A stretch of 64,000 nt of DNA from Hydrogenophaga sp. (GCA_018993155.1 JAGKSX010000003.1:62001-126000), one strand, 5' to 3'; shown: positions 25,811-35,436, numbered from the stretch's first letter. Numbers and translations: made by a program. Notes: generated from the letters alone by a model not told the origin.

Positions 25811-26698
25811 ATGAAACTCGATCAGCTGCAGCACCTGATGGCCATCGTCGAACATGGCAGCCTGCGCTCGGCCGCCCGGCGGCTGGACATGCCGCAACCC
25901 GCGCTCACGCGCAGCGTGCGCGCGCTGGAGCGGGAGCTGGGCGTGAGCCTGTTCGCGCGGCAGACCACGGGCATGGTGCTGACCGCCGAAGGCGTGCGCT
26001 TTCACCGGCGGGCCTGCGTGATCTCCAGCGAGGCGCGCCGCGCGCGCGAAGAGGTGCAGCACCCCGGGCCGGCCTACGAAGGCACGGTGTCGGTGGCGCT
26101 GTCCATCATGCCGCACCTGGGCATGCTGCCCGACGCCCTGTCGGTGTTCCGCAAGACCTACCCCAAGGTCAAGCTCAACCTCACTGAGAGCCTGATGCCG
26201 GCGGTGGAGGGCGCGCTGCGCGACGGCAGCCTGGACTTCTACCTGGGCGCGGCTCCTTCGCAGAGAACCGCACCCGGCCTGGCCATGCAGCACCTGTGCG
26301 ACAACACCCGCGTGGTGGTTTGCCGCAAGGGCCATCCGCTGGCGCGCGTGCGCAGCCTCAAGTCATTGGCCGGGGCCGACTGGGCCAGCACCACCATCGA
26401 CTACAACGCCGAGGAAGACCTGGCGCGGCTGTTCGCCACGCACGGCCAGCCCGCGCCGCGCGTGATGCTGAGCGCGCACTCGGCGCTGTCGGTGCAGGTG
26501 GCGCTGGTGCAGACCGACCTGCTGGCCATGCTGCCCCGGCAGTGGATGGACTTCGCGATGACGCGCGACCTGCTGGACGTGATTCCGGTGCGCGAGCGCC
26601 TGCCCGCGCCGGCGATCGTGCTGGTGCGACGGCCCGACCTGCCGCTGTCGCCGCCGGCCGAGTTCTTCTGCGACGTGCTGTTGCGCGGCTTGCCGTGA
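25811..26698 (+). CDS. LysR-family transcriptional regulator
   Basis: A 295-residue LysR protein with HTH from about residue 3 (LDQLQHLMAIVEHGSLRSAA, MPQPALTRSVRALE) and a LysR effector domain with CRKGHPLARV. It diverges from the Bug/SDR/ligase run with 139 bases between starts. A GTGAT inverted repeat lies in that gap, consistent with control of that run by an aromatic or other carboxylate. A diverged REP-like repeat follows its stop codon. Confidence 0.87.
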   Translation: MKLDQLQHLMAIVEHGSLRSAARRLDMPQPALTRSVRALERELGVSLFARQTTGMVLTAEGVRFHRRACVISSEARRAREEVQHPGPAYEGTVSVALSIMPHLGMLPDALSVFRKTYPKVKLNLTESLMPAVEGALRDGSLDFYLGAAPSQRTAPGLAMQHLCDNTRVVVCRKGHPLARVRSLKSLAGADWASTTIDYNAEEDLARLFATHGQPAPRVMLSAHSALSVQVALVQTDLLAMLPRQWMDFAMTRDLLDVIPVRERLPAPAIVLVRRPDLPLSPPAEFFCDVLLRGLP

Positions 26699-26703
26699 AG
26701 TGA

Positions 26704-26804
26704 ACACCCCCTGCGCCGCTGCGCGGCTTCCCCCTCTCTGGCGCCTTCGGCTGGGAGGGGGACGGCATCTCGGGCCGGCGAAGCCGGACCCTGGATGCCC
26801 CTGG
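26704..26804 (+). repeat. REP-like intergenic repeat, copy 3 (diverged)
   Basis: Same three-part layout as the copy at 4576-4662: CTGCGCCGCTGCGCGG, then a longer CCCCCTCTCTGG block pairing with GGGAGGGGG, then CGGGCCGGCGAAGCCGG. It lies between the LysR stop and the convergent GlcG-like gene and could form a bidirectional terminator. Confidence 0.6.
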
Positions 26805-26841
26805 GTGGTGTTGTCTCAGGCGCGCGGGCCGCGCTCCGGTG

Positions 26842-27264
26842 TCAGCCGCTGACCAGCCCGGCGGCGGCCACGCCGGCCAGGCAGATCAACTCGTCTTCAT
26901 CGCCGGTGCCGCCGCTGGCGCCCACCGCGCCGAGCAACTGGCCCTGCGCGTCCTTGATTACCACGGCGCCGGTCTGCGGCAGGAACTTGCCCTCGGCCGT
27001 GGCCGAGAGCGAGACGAAGAAGTTCGGGTTGCCCTTGGCGCGCTCGCTCAGCGTGCGGCTGGACACGCCCATGCCGACCGCGCCCCAGGCCTTGGCCCGG
27101 GCGATGTCGAAGCGGAACATGCTGGCGCCGTCTTCGCTGACAAAGGCCTTGAGGTGGCCCGAGGCGTCGAGCACGGCGATGGCCATGGGCGGGTAGCCCT
27201 TCTCCTTGGAGGTGGCGAGGGCGGCGTCGAGGATCTGCCGGGCTTGATCGAGGGTGAGGCTCAT
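26842..27264 (-). CDS. GlcG/HbpS-like heme-binding family protein
   Basis: A 140-residue small protein. The N-terminal LTLDQARQILDAAL, the middle MAIAVLDASGHLKAF and the Gly-rich end GAVGASGGTGDEDELICLAG match the GlcG/HbpS family (DUF336). Members bind heme or cobalamin-like ligands or act as accessory proteins in catabolic operons; the function here is unknown. It is 47 bases downstream of a Bug receptor gene on the same strand. No signal peptide is seen, unlike HbpS. Confidence 0.82.
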   Translation of the reverse strand: MSLTLDQARQILDAALATSKEKGYPPMAIAVLDASGHLKAFVSEDGASMFRFDIARAKAWGAVGMGVSSRTLSERAKGNPNFFVSLSATAEGKFLPQTGAVVIKDAQGQLLGAVGASGGTGDEDELICLAGVAAAGLVSG

Positions 27265-27311
27265 GGTGGGTTGGGGGTTCGGAAAGGGGAAGGGGCGCGA
27301 TCTTGCCACGC

Positions 27312-28298
27312 TCAGTCTTCGGGCTTGAAGCCGGTGACCTTGACCACGTTGGCCCAGAAGGCGTGGTTCTCGCGGATGGCCTTGGCCAGGCCTTCGGGCG
27401 ACACCCGCATGACCTCCAGGCCGTTCTTGTCGATCACGTCTTTCATGGCGGCCGAGGCCAGCGCGTCGTTCACCGCGGTGTTGAGCGCGGCCACCTTGGC
27501 CCGCTCCATGCCGGCCGGGCCGTACCAGCCGAGCCAGTCGACGAAGGCCACGTCCTTGTAGCCGAGCTCGGTCAGCGTGGGCGTGTCGGGCAGGGCCTTC
27601 CAGCGCGTGGGCGCCGAGACCGCGAGCGCGCGCAGGCTGCCCGCGCGGATGTGCGGCAGCACCTCGCTGACCACGTTGAAGCTGACCGGGATCTGGCCGC
27701 CGCGCAGGTCGGTGAGCAGCGGCGCGCCGCCCTTGTAGGGCACGGCCTGCATGTCCACGCCCGACTGCCTGCCCAGCATGGCGCCGGCCAGGTGCAGCGA
27801 GGAGCCGGTGGCCGGCACGCCGTAGTTGGCCTGGGCCGGGTTGGCCTTGGCCCACTTGAGGTAGTCGGCCACGCTGCGGATCTCCCCCGGCAGGCCCGGG
27901 CCGGCGGTGAACACGGCGGTGTAGGTGCACAGCCCGGCGATGGGCGTGAAGTCGGTCAGCGTGTCGTAGGGCAGCTTCTTGAACACGTGCGGGTGCAGCG
28001 TCATGAGCGAGCTCGGGCAGCCGAACAGGGTGTTGCCATCGGGCGCGGCGCGCTTGACGAATTCGGCCGCGATGCGGCCGCCCGCGCCGGGCTTGCTGTC
28101 GTAGATGATGGGCTGCGGGTACTTGCCACGCAGCTGGTCGATCAGCGGGCGCGCGACCTGGTCGCCCAGGCCGCCGCCGACCGGAAAGCCCGACCACAGC
28201 GTGGCGTTGGCGGCCGGGGCCTGGGCGAAGGCGGGCAGGCCGGTGGTGGCCAGGCCTCCGAGGGCGGCGCTGGCGCGCAGCAGGGTTCTGCGTTGCAT
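27312..28298 (-). CDS. Bug-family tripartite tricarboxylate transporter substrate-binding protein
   Basis: A 328-residue binding protein with a leader (MQRRTLLRASAALGGLA ... AFAQ) and Bug-type segments: WSGFPVGGGLGDQVARPL, KPGAGGRIAAEFVKRAAPDG, VPATGSSLHLAGAML and AVSAPTRWKALPDTPTL. The first block is less canonical than in the other five receptors here. The start follows AGGAGACAAGAC. It lies between the ThDP-enzyme gene and the GlcG-like gene on one strand, suggesting a three-gene operon. The ligand is unknown. Confidence 0.84.
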   Translation of the reverse strand: MQRRTLLRASAALGGLATTGLPAFAQAPAANATLWSGFPVGGGLGDQVARPLIDQLRGKYPQPIIYDSKPGAGGRIAAEFVKRAAPDGNTLFGCPSSLMTLHPHVFKKLPYDTLTDFTPIAGLCTYTAVFTAGPGLPGEIRSVADYLKWAKANPAQANYGVPATGSSLHLAGAMLGRQSGVDMQAVPYKGGAPLLTDLRGGQIPVSFNVVSEVLPHIRAGSLRALAVSAPTRWKALPDTPTLTELGYKDVAFVDWLGWYGPAGMERAKVAALNTAVNDALASAAMKDVIDKNGLEVMRVSPEGLAKAIRENHAFWANVVKVTGFKPED

Positions 28299-28341
28299 GT
28301 CTTGTCTCCTGGTTGTTGTGTGAAAAACAGGGCGCCGGCCG

Positions 28342-30108
28342 TCAGGTCGGGTCGAGCCGGGTGAGCGAGGCGAAGCCGTATTTGTTCATGCCCACGAACG
28401 CGCCCACCGCCGGGTGTGGCACGAAACGGGTGCGGCAGTCGAGCACGGCGGGCAGGCCGGAGGCGATCGCGCGCTGCAGGGCCGGCGCCACCTCGGCGGC
28501 GCGCGTGACCACCTCGCCGTGGCAGCCGAAGCCGCGCGCGATGGCCGCGTAGTCGGTGTCCTCCAGCGCGGTCGCCATCTCGAAGCCGAGCCCGGCTTTC
28601 TGGCCCATGCGGATCACGCCCCAGGCCGCGTTGTTGTGCACCACCGTGATCACCGGCAGGCGGTAGCGGCGCGCGGTGTCGAGTTCGTTGAGCGTGAAGC
28701 CGAAGGCGCCGTCGCCGGTGATGTTGAACACCGGGCGGCCGGGGAACTGCGTCTGGAGCGCGATCGCGGCCGGCAGACCGTAGCCCAGGTGGGACATGCC
28801 GGGTTCGTGAAAGCGCGTGCGCACCTCGTGCACGGGCGTGAGGTCGTTGCTCCAGAAGGTGGTGTGGCCACCGTCGTAGATCGCGAGCGCGTCGGCCGGC
28901 AGGGCATCGCCCAGGGCCTTGGCCAGGGCGGCAGGGTGCATCACCTCGTCGGCCTCGGCCGCCATCTGCGCGAGCTGGTCTTCGTGCCCCGCGCGCACCG
29001 CGCGCAGCTCGGCGAGCCAGGCGCCGTCGGCCGGCGCGGCGCTGTCGCCCAGGGCCGCGAGCAGGTCGCGCAGCGCCTCGCCCGCGTCGGCCTGCATGGC
29101 CACCTCGTGCAGCGCGGCCTGGCCGAGCGAGGACGGGTCGATGTTGATGTTGATGAGCCGGTGGTGGCGCCGCGCGAGCGCGCCGCGCGCGTCCCACATC
29201 CACGACGACCAGCGGCAGCCCACGCTGAGGATCACGTCCGCGCGCTCGAAGGCGTGTTTCACCGAATCGCCCGCGATGATGCCGCCGTGGCCGATGAAGT
29301 GCGGGCTGTCCGAGGGCACCACGCCCAGCGCCATCTGCGTGGGCACCACCGGCGCGTTCAGGCGCTGGGCCAGCGCGCGCAGCGCGGGGGCGGCCCCGGC
29401 GGCCACCACGCCGCCGCCGCCCACGATGAGCGGGCGTTGCGCGCCGCGCAGCAGTTGCACCGCGGCCTCCACCAAGGCCTGGGCCGGGCGCGGCCCGAGC
29501 GTGGCGCGGTAGCGCCGGGGCGGCAGGTCGAACTCGTCGGCCGCGAAGGCGTGCACCTCGCCCAGCACGTCCTGTGGAATGTCCAGGTGCACCGGGCCGG
29601 GTCGCCCGCCCAGGGCTTCGCGAAAGGCGCGCCGCGCGAGCTCGGGCATGCGGCGCGCGTCGTGCACGACGGCGTTCCATTTGGTCAGGGGGCGGGTCAC
29701 CGCCACCGTGTCCAGGTCCATGAACACACCGGCGTGCGGATACGAAGCGGCGCGGTGCTGGTTGGTGGTGATGGCCAGCAGCGGCAGTTGGTTGTTGAAG
29801 GCCACGCCCAGGCCGGCGGCCAGGTTCAGGCCGCCCGGGCCCAGCTCGCCCACGGCCACCGCGAGCCGGCCGGTGCCCGCGTGCACGGCGGCGGCCATCA
29901 TCGGCCCGGCGGCCTCGTGGCGCACGCCGATGAAGCGGATGCGCGGCTCGCGGCTGAGCGCGTGGAACAGCGGCGAGAGCTTGCCGCCCACGATGCCGAA
30001 CACCGTGTCCACGCCTTCGGCGAGCAGCACGTGCACCAGCGCCTGCGCGCCGGTGAGGCTCAGGGGTGGGGCGGTGGTGGGCACATCGGGATGGGGGTTG
30101 CGTGTCAT
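28342..30108 (-). CDS. Thiamine-diphosphate-dependent enzyme (acetolactate synthase-like)
   Basis: A 588-residue three-domain ThDP enzyme. The N-terminal pyrimidine domain has the catalytic Glu in GVRHEAAGPMMA and GELGPGGLNLAAGL. A central domain has IVGGGGVVA. The C-terminal PP domain has GDGAFGFTLNELDTA, followed by NNAAWG as the ThDP/Mg motif. The family includes acetolactate synthase, benzoylformate decarboxylase and 2-hydroxyacyl-CoA lyase; I cannot choose among these. The start at 30108 was preferred because the family N-terminus (LTGAQALVHVLLAEGVD) follows closely. It is divergent from an AraC gene and upstream of the Bug and GlcG-like genes. Confidence 0.8.
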   Translation of the reverse strand: MTRNPHPDVPTTAPPLSLTGAQALVHVLLAEGVDTVFGIVGGKLSPLFHALSREPRIRFIGVRHEAAGPMMAAAVHAGTGRLAVAVGELGPGGLNLAAGLGVAFNNQLPLLAITTNQHRAASYPHAGVFMDLDTVAVTRPLTKWNAVVHDARRMPELARRAFREALGGRPGPVHLDIPQDVLGEVHAFAADEFDLPPRRYRATLGPRPAQALVEAAVQLLRGAQRPLIVGGGGVVAAGAAPALRALAQRLNAPVVPTQMALGVVPSDSPHFIGHGGIIAGDSVKHAFERADVILSVGCRWSSWMWDARGALARRHHRLININIDPSSLGQAALHEVAMQADAGEALRDLLAALGDSAAPADGAWLAELRAVRAGHEDQLAQMAAEADEVMHPAALAKALGDALPADALAIYDGGHTTFWSNDLTPVHEVRTRFHEPGMSHLGYGLPAAIALQTQFPGRPVFNITGDGAFGFTLNELDTARRYRLPVITVVHNNAAWGVIRMGQKAGLGFEMATALEDTDYAAIARGFGCHGEVVTRAAEVAPALQRAIASGLPAVLDCRTRFVPHPAVGAFVGMNKYGFASLTRLDPT

Positions 30109-30203
30109 GGAGGCGGATGATGCGCGAGCCGCGCCGCCGAAGCGATGGACGTTTCGGCCCGATTCAGGTACTTTTCCGGCATCGCCTGCCACCCGCCTCT
30201 GCC

Positions 30204-31094
30204 ATGACCGCCTCCCCCTTGCTGCTCGTTCCCTTCAGGGAAGTCCGCCACGACCAGCCCGACGACTGCCTGCATTACGAGTCCGTGGCGGTGCGCGGCG
30301 CCGAAATGGACTGGACGATTCCGGCGCACCGGCACGAGGGTTTGCACCAGTTCCAGTTCCTCGCGCACGGCAGCGTGCGCGGCACCATCGACGGCCAGGA
30401 CTTCGAGGCCCAGGCCCCGGTGATGCTGCTGCTCGCGCCGGGTTCGGTGCACGGTTTCACCTACACGCCTGACGCCGTGGGCCATCAGGTCACGCTGCCC
30501 ACCACCACGCTGCGGCAACTGCTGGGCGGCTCGAACCTGGTGGACGACGGGCTGGGCACCTCCTGTGTGCTGCCGCGGCTGCAGGATGGGGACGAGGCTG
30601 AATGCGCCAAGCTTTTCGCGCAGGTCGCGCGCGAGTTCCGCGCCCAGCACCCGGGCCGCGTGCATGCGCTGCTGGCCAGCGCCACCCTGCTCGCGGTGCA
30701 GACCCTGCGCCGCCGTGGTGAGCACTTCAAGCGCGAGCGCGGGCAGGGCGAGCGCGATGCGCTGGTCAAGCGTTATCTCGCGCTGGTCGAGCAGCACTAC
30801 CGCGAGCACGAGCCGCTGAGCTTCTACGCGCAGGCCCTGGGCGTCACGCCCGACCACCTCAGCCGCACCTGCCGCCACGTGGCGCGCCAGTCGGCGCTGC
30901 AGATCCTGCACGAGCGGCTGATGCTGGAGGCGCGCCGCCTGCTGGCCTACTCGTCGCTGCCGGTGGCGCAGGTGGCGCAGCAACTGGGCTACGACGACGC
31001 GGCCTACTTCAGCAAGTCCTTCGGCCGCGCGGTGGGCAACACGCCCTCGGACTACCGCGCGCTGGTGGCCAGTGGGGTGCGCGGCGCGGCCTGA
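30204..31094 (+). CDS. AraC-family transcriptional regulator (PobR/HpaA-like)
   Basis: A 296-residue regulator. The N-terminal half is a cupin-type sensing domain (PAHRHEGLHQFQFLAHGSV, APGSVHGF). The C-terminal double HTH includes YAQALGVTPDHLSRTCRH and PVAQVAQQLGYDDAAYFSKSFGRAVGNTPSDYR. This architecture occurs in activators such as PobR and HpaA that respond to aromatic acids. It diverges from the ThDP-enzyme operon with 95 bases between starts, so it is the likely regulator of that operon. The ATG at 30204 is supported by the beginning of the cupin alignment. Confidence 0.85.
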   Translation: MTASPLLLVPFREVRHDQPDDCLHYESVAVRGAEMDWTIPAHRHEGLHQFQFLAHGSVRGTIDGQDFEAQAPVMLLLAPGSVHGFTYTPDAVGHQVTLPTTTLRQLLGGSNLVDDGLGTSCVLPRLQDGDEAECAKLFAQVAREFRAQHPGRVHALLASATLLAVQTLRRRGEHFKRERGQGERDALVKRYLALVEQHYREHEPLSFYAQALGVTPDHLSRTCRHVARQSALQILHERLMLEARRLLAYSSLPVAQVAQQLGYDDAAYFSKSFGRAVGNTPSDYRALVASGVRGAA

Positions 31095-31109
31095 GAACGC
31101 CGGGGCGCT

Positions 31110-32081
31110 TCAGACCAGCGCTTCGCGGCGCGCGAACCGCACCACCGTCACACCCCGGCGGGCCTGCCGTGTCGAGGGCATCACGAGCACGCAGTCGTCG
31201 TGCGGCGTCACCACCGGCTCGCCGTCGTTGTCCCCGATCACGGTGCCCGCGTGGGCAATCGTCTCCAGACCCTGGAAGCGCTCGGTGAAGAAGAAACGGG
31301 GGCTTCTCGCCACCACGGCCCCGGTCACGTGCAGCGCCCACTGCCGGGGGGCATCGGGCTGCCTCCACCCGGGCATCCATCGGAGCGCGCCCGCATCCGT
31401 GACCGTGCCGGCCTGAAGCAGGAAGCGCGCGCACTGATCGCGGGCGACGTCCAGGCTGGTCGGGTCGCCGTGGTAGCCACACTCGATGAGCAGGGAGCGC
31501 GTGTCGGGCGCGTCCTCGTCCGGCAGGCCGAACTGGCCATAGTCCCGCATGCGCACCCCGTCCTGATGACCCGTGTCCACGACCACGTGGGCTGGCGCGC
31601 CCAGCTGGCGCGCCAGCGCCAGGTTGCGCCCGTGCAACCCGACCAGCGAGAGCGGTTGTCCCGGCTCGTGCATGGAATGCAGGTCCAGCAGCCACTGCGC
31701 GCGCTGCACGAACGGCTCCAGGGCGGCAGCGCGTTGGCGTTCGCGGGTGTCGGCATCGCGCAGGCGCTCTGGCGTCCATTGCCGGTTCATGTCTTCGTCG
31801 ATGAACCGGGAGGCATCGCTGTTGCCCGGGTCGAAGCGGTCGAAGGCCTCCAGGTTGCAGAACGCCAGCGTGAGCGAACCTGCCTCGGGCCGCAGGCCGG
31901 CTTCCAGGAGGTCCTTCACCGCCCAGGCACCACACAGCTCGTTGCCATGCACCAGCGCGCTCAGCATGACGTGGCGGCCGGCCACGCCGGCGTCGAAGTG
32001 CCACACGCCTTCGACACCCGTGTTGCCGGCGCGCCAGCGGCCGAGATCGGGAGCGCTGAGGGAGAACATGGGGCGGCTCAT
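31110..32081 (-). CDS. Succinylglutamate desuccinylase/aspartoacylase family protein
   Basis: A 323-residue zinc carboxypeptidase-like enzyme. The Zn ligands are in LVHGNELCGAW (His and Glu) and LLDLHSMHEP (His); the catalytic Glu is in LLIECGYHGD. A C-terminal beta domain follows (AHAGTVIGDNDGEPV). Relatives remove acyl groups from N-acyl amino acids. Its ATG overlaps the stop of the Bug gene upstream (ATGA), so both proteins probably act on one compound, perhaps an N-acylated or amide-linked acid taken up from outside. The substrate is not known. Confidence 0.82.
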   Translation of the reverse strand: MSRPMFSLSAPDLGRWRAGNTGVEGVWHFDAGVAGRHVMLSALVHGNELCGAWAVKDLLEAGLRPEAGSLTLAFCNLEAFDRFDPGNSDASRFIDEDMNRQWTPERLRDADTRERQRAAALEPFVQRAQWLLDLHSMHEPGQPLSLVGLHGRNLALARQLGAPAHVVVDTGHQDGVRMRDYGQFGLPDEDAPDTRSLLIECGYHGDPTSLDVARDQCARFLLQAGTVTDAGALRWMPGWRQPDAPRQWALHVTGAVVARSPRFFFTERFQGLETIAHAGTVIGDNDGEPVVTPHDDCVLVMPSTRQARRGVTVVRFARREALV

Positions 32082-33058
32082 TCCTTGATGTTCGCGAAGT
32101 CGACGATCTTCTGGTACTTCGCCGACTCTGCGGCGAGAAACCCGTTCATCTCGACGTTGAGCGGCGCCACGGTCGACCCGCTGTCCTCCAGCTTCTTGCG
32201 GAACTCCGGTGTCTGCAGCGATTCGGCGAGCGCCTTGCGCAGGCGCGCGGTGATCGCCTCGGGCAGATTGGGCGGTGCCATCAGCGCGAACCAGACGCTG
32301 ATGTCCATCTGGCTGAGTGAGGGGTGGTCGGCCAGCGGCGCGATGTCGGGGGCGACGGCCGAGCGCTTCTTCTCGGTGACGCCCAGCGCCACCACCTTGC
32401 CACCCCGGATGTGGGGCAGGCCGCTGGAGAGCACGTACACGCCGAAGTCGACCGTGCCGGCGTACAGGTCGGTCGTCAGCGGCCCGACGCCGCGATAGGG
32501 GATGTGCGACATGAACAGGCCCGCCTGCTGCTTGGCCATTTCGGCCGACAGGTGCAGCGCGGTGCCGACCCCGGAGCTGCCGTAGATGTATTTGCCGGGC
32601 CTGGACTTGACCGTCTTGATGAACTGATCGGCTGTCTTGATGCCGCTCTGGGTGGAGGCCACCAGCACCATGGGCTGGGACGCCACCAGCCCGATGGGGG
32701 TGAAATCCTTGTAGCTGTATTTCACCGACGGCGAGATCAGCCGGTTGATCGCGATCTCGTTGTTGGCCCCCAGGAGCAAGGTGTAGCCGTCCGGCGCCGC
32801 CCGCGAGACCTTGTGCGCGCCGATGGCACCGCCCGCGCCGCCCACGTTTTCCACGATGACGGTGGCGCCGAGCTTTTTCGCCAGCTGGTCGGCCACGGCC
32901 CGGCCGGTGAGGTCGGTGCTGCCGCCGGGTGGGTAGGCCACCACGACCGTGATCGGACGTTCTGGATAGACGTCGGTCTGGGCCAGCGCGGCAGGCGCCA
33001 GGCCCACGGACAGCACCATCGGCAGGGCGGTGGCAAGGACGCGGTGAAAGTTTCTCAT
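32078..33058 (-). CDS. Bug-family tripartite tricarboxylate transporter substrate-binding protein
   Basis: A 326-residue periplasmic receptor with signal peptide (MRNFHRVLATALPMVLSVGLAPAAL, cut after AQ). Canonical motifs: YPERPITVVVAYPPGGSTD, VENVGGAGGAIGAHKVSRAAPDGYTLL and SSGVGTALHLSAEM. The start is 33058, with a GGAGACC-type ribosome site. Its stop overlaps the aspartoacylase-like start, and a LysR gene lies upstream on the same strand. It is one of six orphan Bug receptors in this window. Confidence 0.88.
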   Translation of the reverse strand: MRNFHRVLATALPMVLSVGLAPAALAQTDVYPERPITVVVAYPPGGSTDLTGRAVADQLAKKLGATVIVENVGGAGGAIGAHKVSRAAPDGYTLLLGANNEIAINRLISPSVKYSYKDFTPIGLVASQPMVLVASTQSGIKTADQFIKTVKSRPGKYIYGSSGVGTALHLSAEMAKQQAGLFMSHIPYRGVGPLTTDLYAGTVDFGVYVLSSGLPHIRGGKVVALGVTEKKRSAVAPDIAPLADHPSLSQMDISVWFALMAPPNLPEAITARLRKALAESLQTPEFRKKLEDSGSTVAPLNVEMNGFLAAESAKYQKIVDFANIKE

Positions 33059-33147
33059 GTGGGTCTCCTCTTTGAACAACCGCGATTCTTGGTGTCGGGT
33101 GCTTTCGCCAAGGTGCTGAAACGGCACCTTGCGGTGCCTTTTCGACA

Positions 33148-34041
33148 TCAGCCCACGCAGGAGACTTCCCAGAGCCTTTCCGCCAGCGATGACAGGCGCC
33201 GTTTGGTGCGGACCATCCGGATCTCGAAGACGACTTCCAGCGCCTTGCCGGCCAGCGGGGTGATCTTTCCGGCTTTGTGCGCCCCCACCGCCAGCGACCA
33301 GGGCAGCCATGCCACCCCCAGCCCTTTGAGCACGTACTCCAGCAGCGCATCGGCAGAGTCGCATTGCAAGATGGGCGTGAGCCGGGGCGCCTGGGCATGG
33401 TTGGCGAGGTGGTCGGAGACCAGCTGCCCCAGCGCCAGCGTGTTCGCGTAGGCCAGATAGGGCACGGGTTTGCTGGGCGAGAAGGGGTAGAGCGGCTTTC
33501 CGCCGGCGCTGGCGCGCGACACCGGCACCAGCCGGTCGTGCGCCATGGTGTGCTGCAGGTAGCGCGAAGGTTGCAGGCGCACGCTGATGGCGGGGTGGTA
33601 GTAGGTCAGCAGGAAGTCGGCGTCGCCCCGCTCGAAGCGCTGCAGCGACTCACCCATCGACCCGGTGCGCACATGGACCAGCGCGCCGGCCGTGTGGGCC
33701 CTGATGCGCCACAGCCAGTCGGCGGCCAGCGTCCGGGCCAGGGTGCGGCCGGTGGCCAGCGTGAGAACGTTTTGCCCGGGGACAGCGTGGTCCTGGATCT
33801 CGCTGCGCGCGGACGCCAGCGCTTCCACCGCCTGGCGCGCGTGCTGAAGCAGGGTTTCTCCGGCGGGGGTGAAGCTCACCGGCGCGCCCTCCCGCGAGAC
33901 CAGCTCCGCGCCGGCCCATTGCTCCAGGCTGCGGATCCGCCGGCCGAACGCGGGGTGGGTGACGTGGCGCCGAGCCGCGGCCCGCACGAAGCTCCGGGTC
34001 TCGGCCAGGGCAATCAGGTCTTCCAGCCATTTGATCTGCAT
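33148..34041 (-). CDS. LysR-family transcriptional regulator
   Basis: A 297-residue LysR protein. HTH near the N-terminus (IKWLEDLIALAETRSFVRAAARRHVTHPAFGRRIRSLE), the variant subgroup often named HypT/YjiE-like, with an effector domain from about residue 90. The start at 34041 is chosen for the AAAGGA ribosome site and because family similarity begins at MQIKWLEDL; an in-frame ATG at 34122 would add 27 unrelated residues. It is upstream of a Bug/aspartoacylase pair on the same strand and diverges from the ABC transporter operon. Confidence 0.84.
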   Translation of the reverse strand: MQIKWLEDLIALAETRSFVRAAARRHVTHPAFGRRIRSLEQWAGAELVSREGAPVSFTPAGETLLQHARQAVEALASARSEIQDHAVPGQNVLTLATGRTLARTLAADWLWRIRAHTAGALVHVRTGSMGESLQRFERGDADFLLTYYHPAISVRLQPSRYLQHTMAHDRLVPVSRASAGGKPLYPFSPSKPVPYLAYANTLALGQLVSDHLANHAQAPRLTPILQCDSADALLEYVLKGLGVAWLPWSLAVGAHKAGKITPLAGKALEVVFEIRMVRTKRRLSSLAERLWEVSCVG

Positions 34042-34209
34042 GGGGGTCCTTTGTCGGAGTGAAGGGGCACATGATGCGTCGAAGTGGTCGTGTGGGTTTT
34101 GAGTAGATGTCTGTGCCTTCAAACCATGGTTGCGGGGCCCCCCGTCTCCTAGGATGGCGCCACTCGAACTCCCGGTTCGGGGCCATCACCAAAACAGGAG
34201 ACAAGCAGC

Positions 34210-35436
34210 ATGGATCTGAAACTGTGGGCCGCCGCGTCCGTTGTCGCCGCCGCCAGCGTGGGCGTGGCCCAGGCTCAAACCGCCCAGCAGGGCAAACTGT
34301 CGAACGACGTGCTGCGCATCGGCGTGTTGACCGACATCTCCGGCGTCTACGCCGACATCTCGGGCAAGGGCGCGGTCGAGGCCGTGAAGATGGCCGTGGA
34401 GGACTTCGGCGGCAAGATGTTCGGCAAGCCGATCGAGGTGGTTTTTGCCGATCACCAGAACAAGGCCGACGTGGGCGCCGCGAAGGCGCGCGAGTGGTAC
34501 GACTCGGGCAACGTGGACATGATCAACGACCTCGCCAACTCCGGCGTGGCGCTGGCCGTGGCCGGTGTGGCGAAAGAGAAAAAGCGCCACGCCATCGTGA
34601 ACAACGCGTCCAACGTGGGCGTGACCAACGCGCAGTGCTCGCCCTACGCGGTGCACTACACCTACGACGCGTACTCGCTGGCCAACGGCACGGGCAAGGC
34701 CATCGTGGAAGGCGGCGGCGACACCTGGTTCTTCCTGACGGTGGACTTCGCCTTCGGCATCGGCCTGGAACAGCAGGTGGGGGATGTGGTGCGCAACGCC
34801 AAGGGCCGCGTGGTGGGTGCCGCGCGCCACCCGCTGGGCACGACGGACTTCTCGTCCTACGTGCTGCAGGCGCAGGCCTCCAAGGCCAAGATCATCGGCC
34901 TGGCCTCCACCGGCAACGACACCATCAACGCGATCAAGGCGGCCAACGAGTTCGGCCTGACCAAGAACCAGAAGCTCGCCGCGCTGCTGCTGTGGATCCA
35001 GGACGTGCACGCCCTGGGCCTGCCCGTCGCGCAGGGCCTGCAGCTCACCAACGCCTGGTACTGGGACATGAACGACGAGACGCGCGCCTTCGCCAAGCGC
35101 TACCAGCAGCGCGTGGGCGGCCAGATGCCGAACATGGCGCACGCGGGCGACTACTCGTCCACCCTGCACTACCTCAAGGCCGTGCAGGCCGCCGGTTCGG
35201 ACGACCCGGACGCCGTCTCGGCCAAGATGCGCGAGCTCCCGATCAACGACATGTTCGCCAAGGGCGGCAAGATCCGCGAAGACGGCCGCATGGTGCACGA
35301 CATGTACCTGTGGCAGGTGAAGACACCGGCCGAGTCCAAGTACGCGTGGGACTACCTCAAGCTGGTGAAAACCATTCCCGGCGAGCAGGCCTTCATGCCG
35401 CTGGCGCAGAGCACCTGCTACCTTGTCAAGAAATAA
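34210..35436 (+). CDS. ABC transporter substrate-binding protein (LivK/periplasmic type 1 family)
   Basis: A 408-residue periplasmic protein with signal peptide (MDLKLWAAASVVAAASVGVAQAQ). The mature part has the type 1 binding-protein fold, with IGVLTDISGVYADISG, FADHQNKADVGAAKAREWYD and YDAYSLANGTGKAIV. It belongs to the subgroup often found near aromatic or aliphatic acid catabolic genes, so the ligand need not be a branched-chain amino acid. An AGGAGACAAGCAGC leader precedes the ATG. It opens the liv-type operon. Confidence 0.87.
   Translation: MDLKLWAAASVVAAASVGVAQAQTAQQGKLSNDVLRIGVLTDISGVYADISGKGAVEAVKMAVEDFGGKMFGKPIEVVFADHQNKADVGAAKAREWYDSGNVDMINDLANSGVALAVAGVAKEKKRHAIVNNASNVGVTNAQCSPYAVHYTYDAYSLANGTGKAIVEGGGDTWFFLTVDFAFGIGLEQQVGDVVRNAKGRVVGAARHPLGTTDFSSYVLQAQASKAKIIGLASTGNDTINAIKAANEFGLTKNQKLAALLLWIQDVHALGLPVAQGLQLTNAWYWDMNDETRAFAKRYQQRVGGQMPNMAHAGDYSSTLHYLKAVQAAGSDDPDAVSAKMRELPINDMFAKGGKIREDGRMVHDMYLWQVKTPAESKYAWDYLKLVKTIPGEQAFMPLAQSTCYLVKK

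Noticed and set aside
26842..28197. Single 451-residue protein joining the GlcG-like gene with upstream sequence
   Set aside because: The first 311 codons are a shadow of the Bug gene at 27312-28298; the family start is the ATG at 27264.
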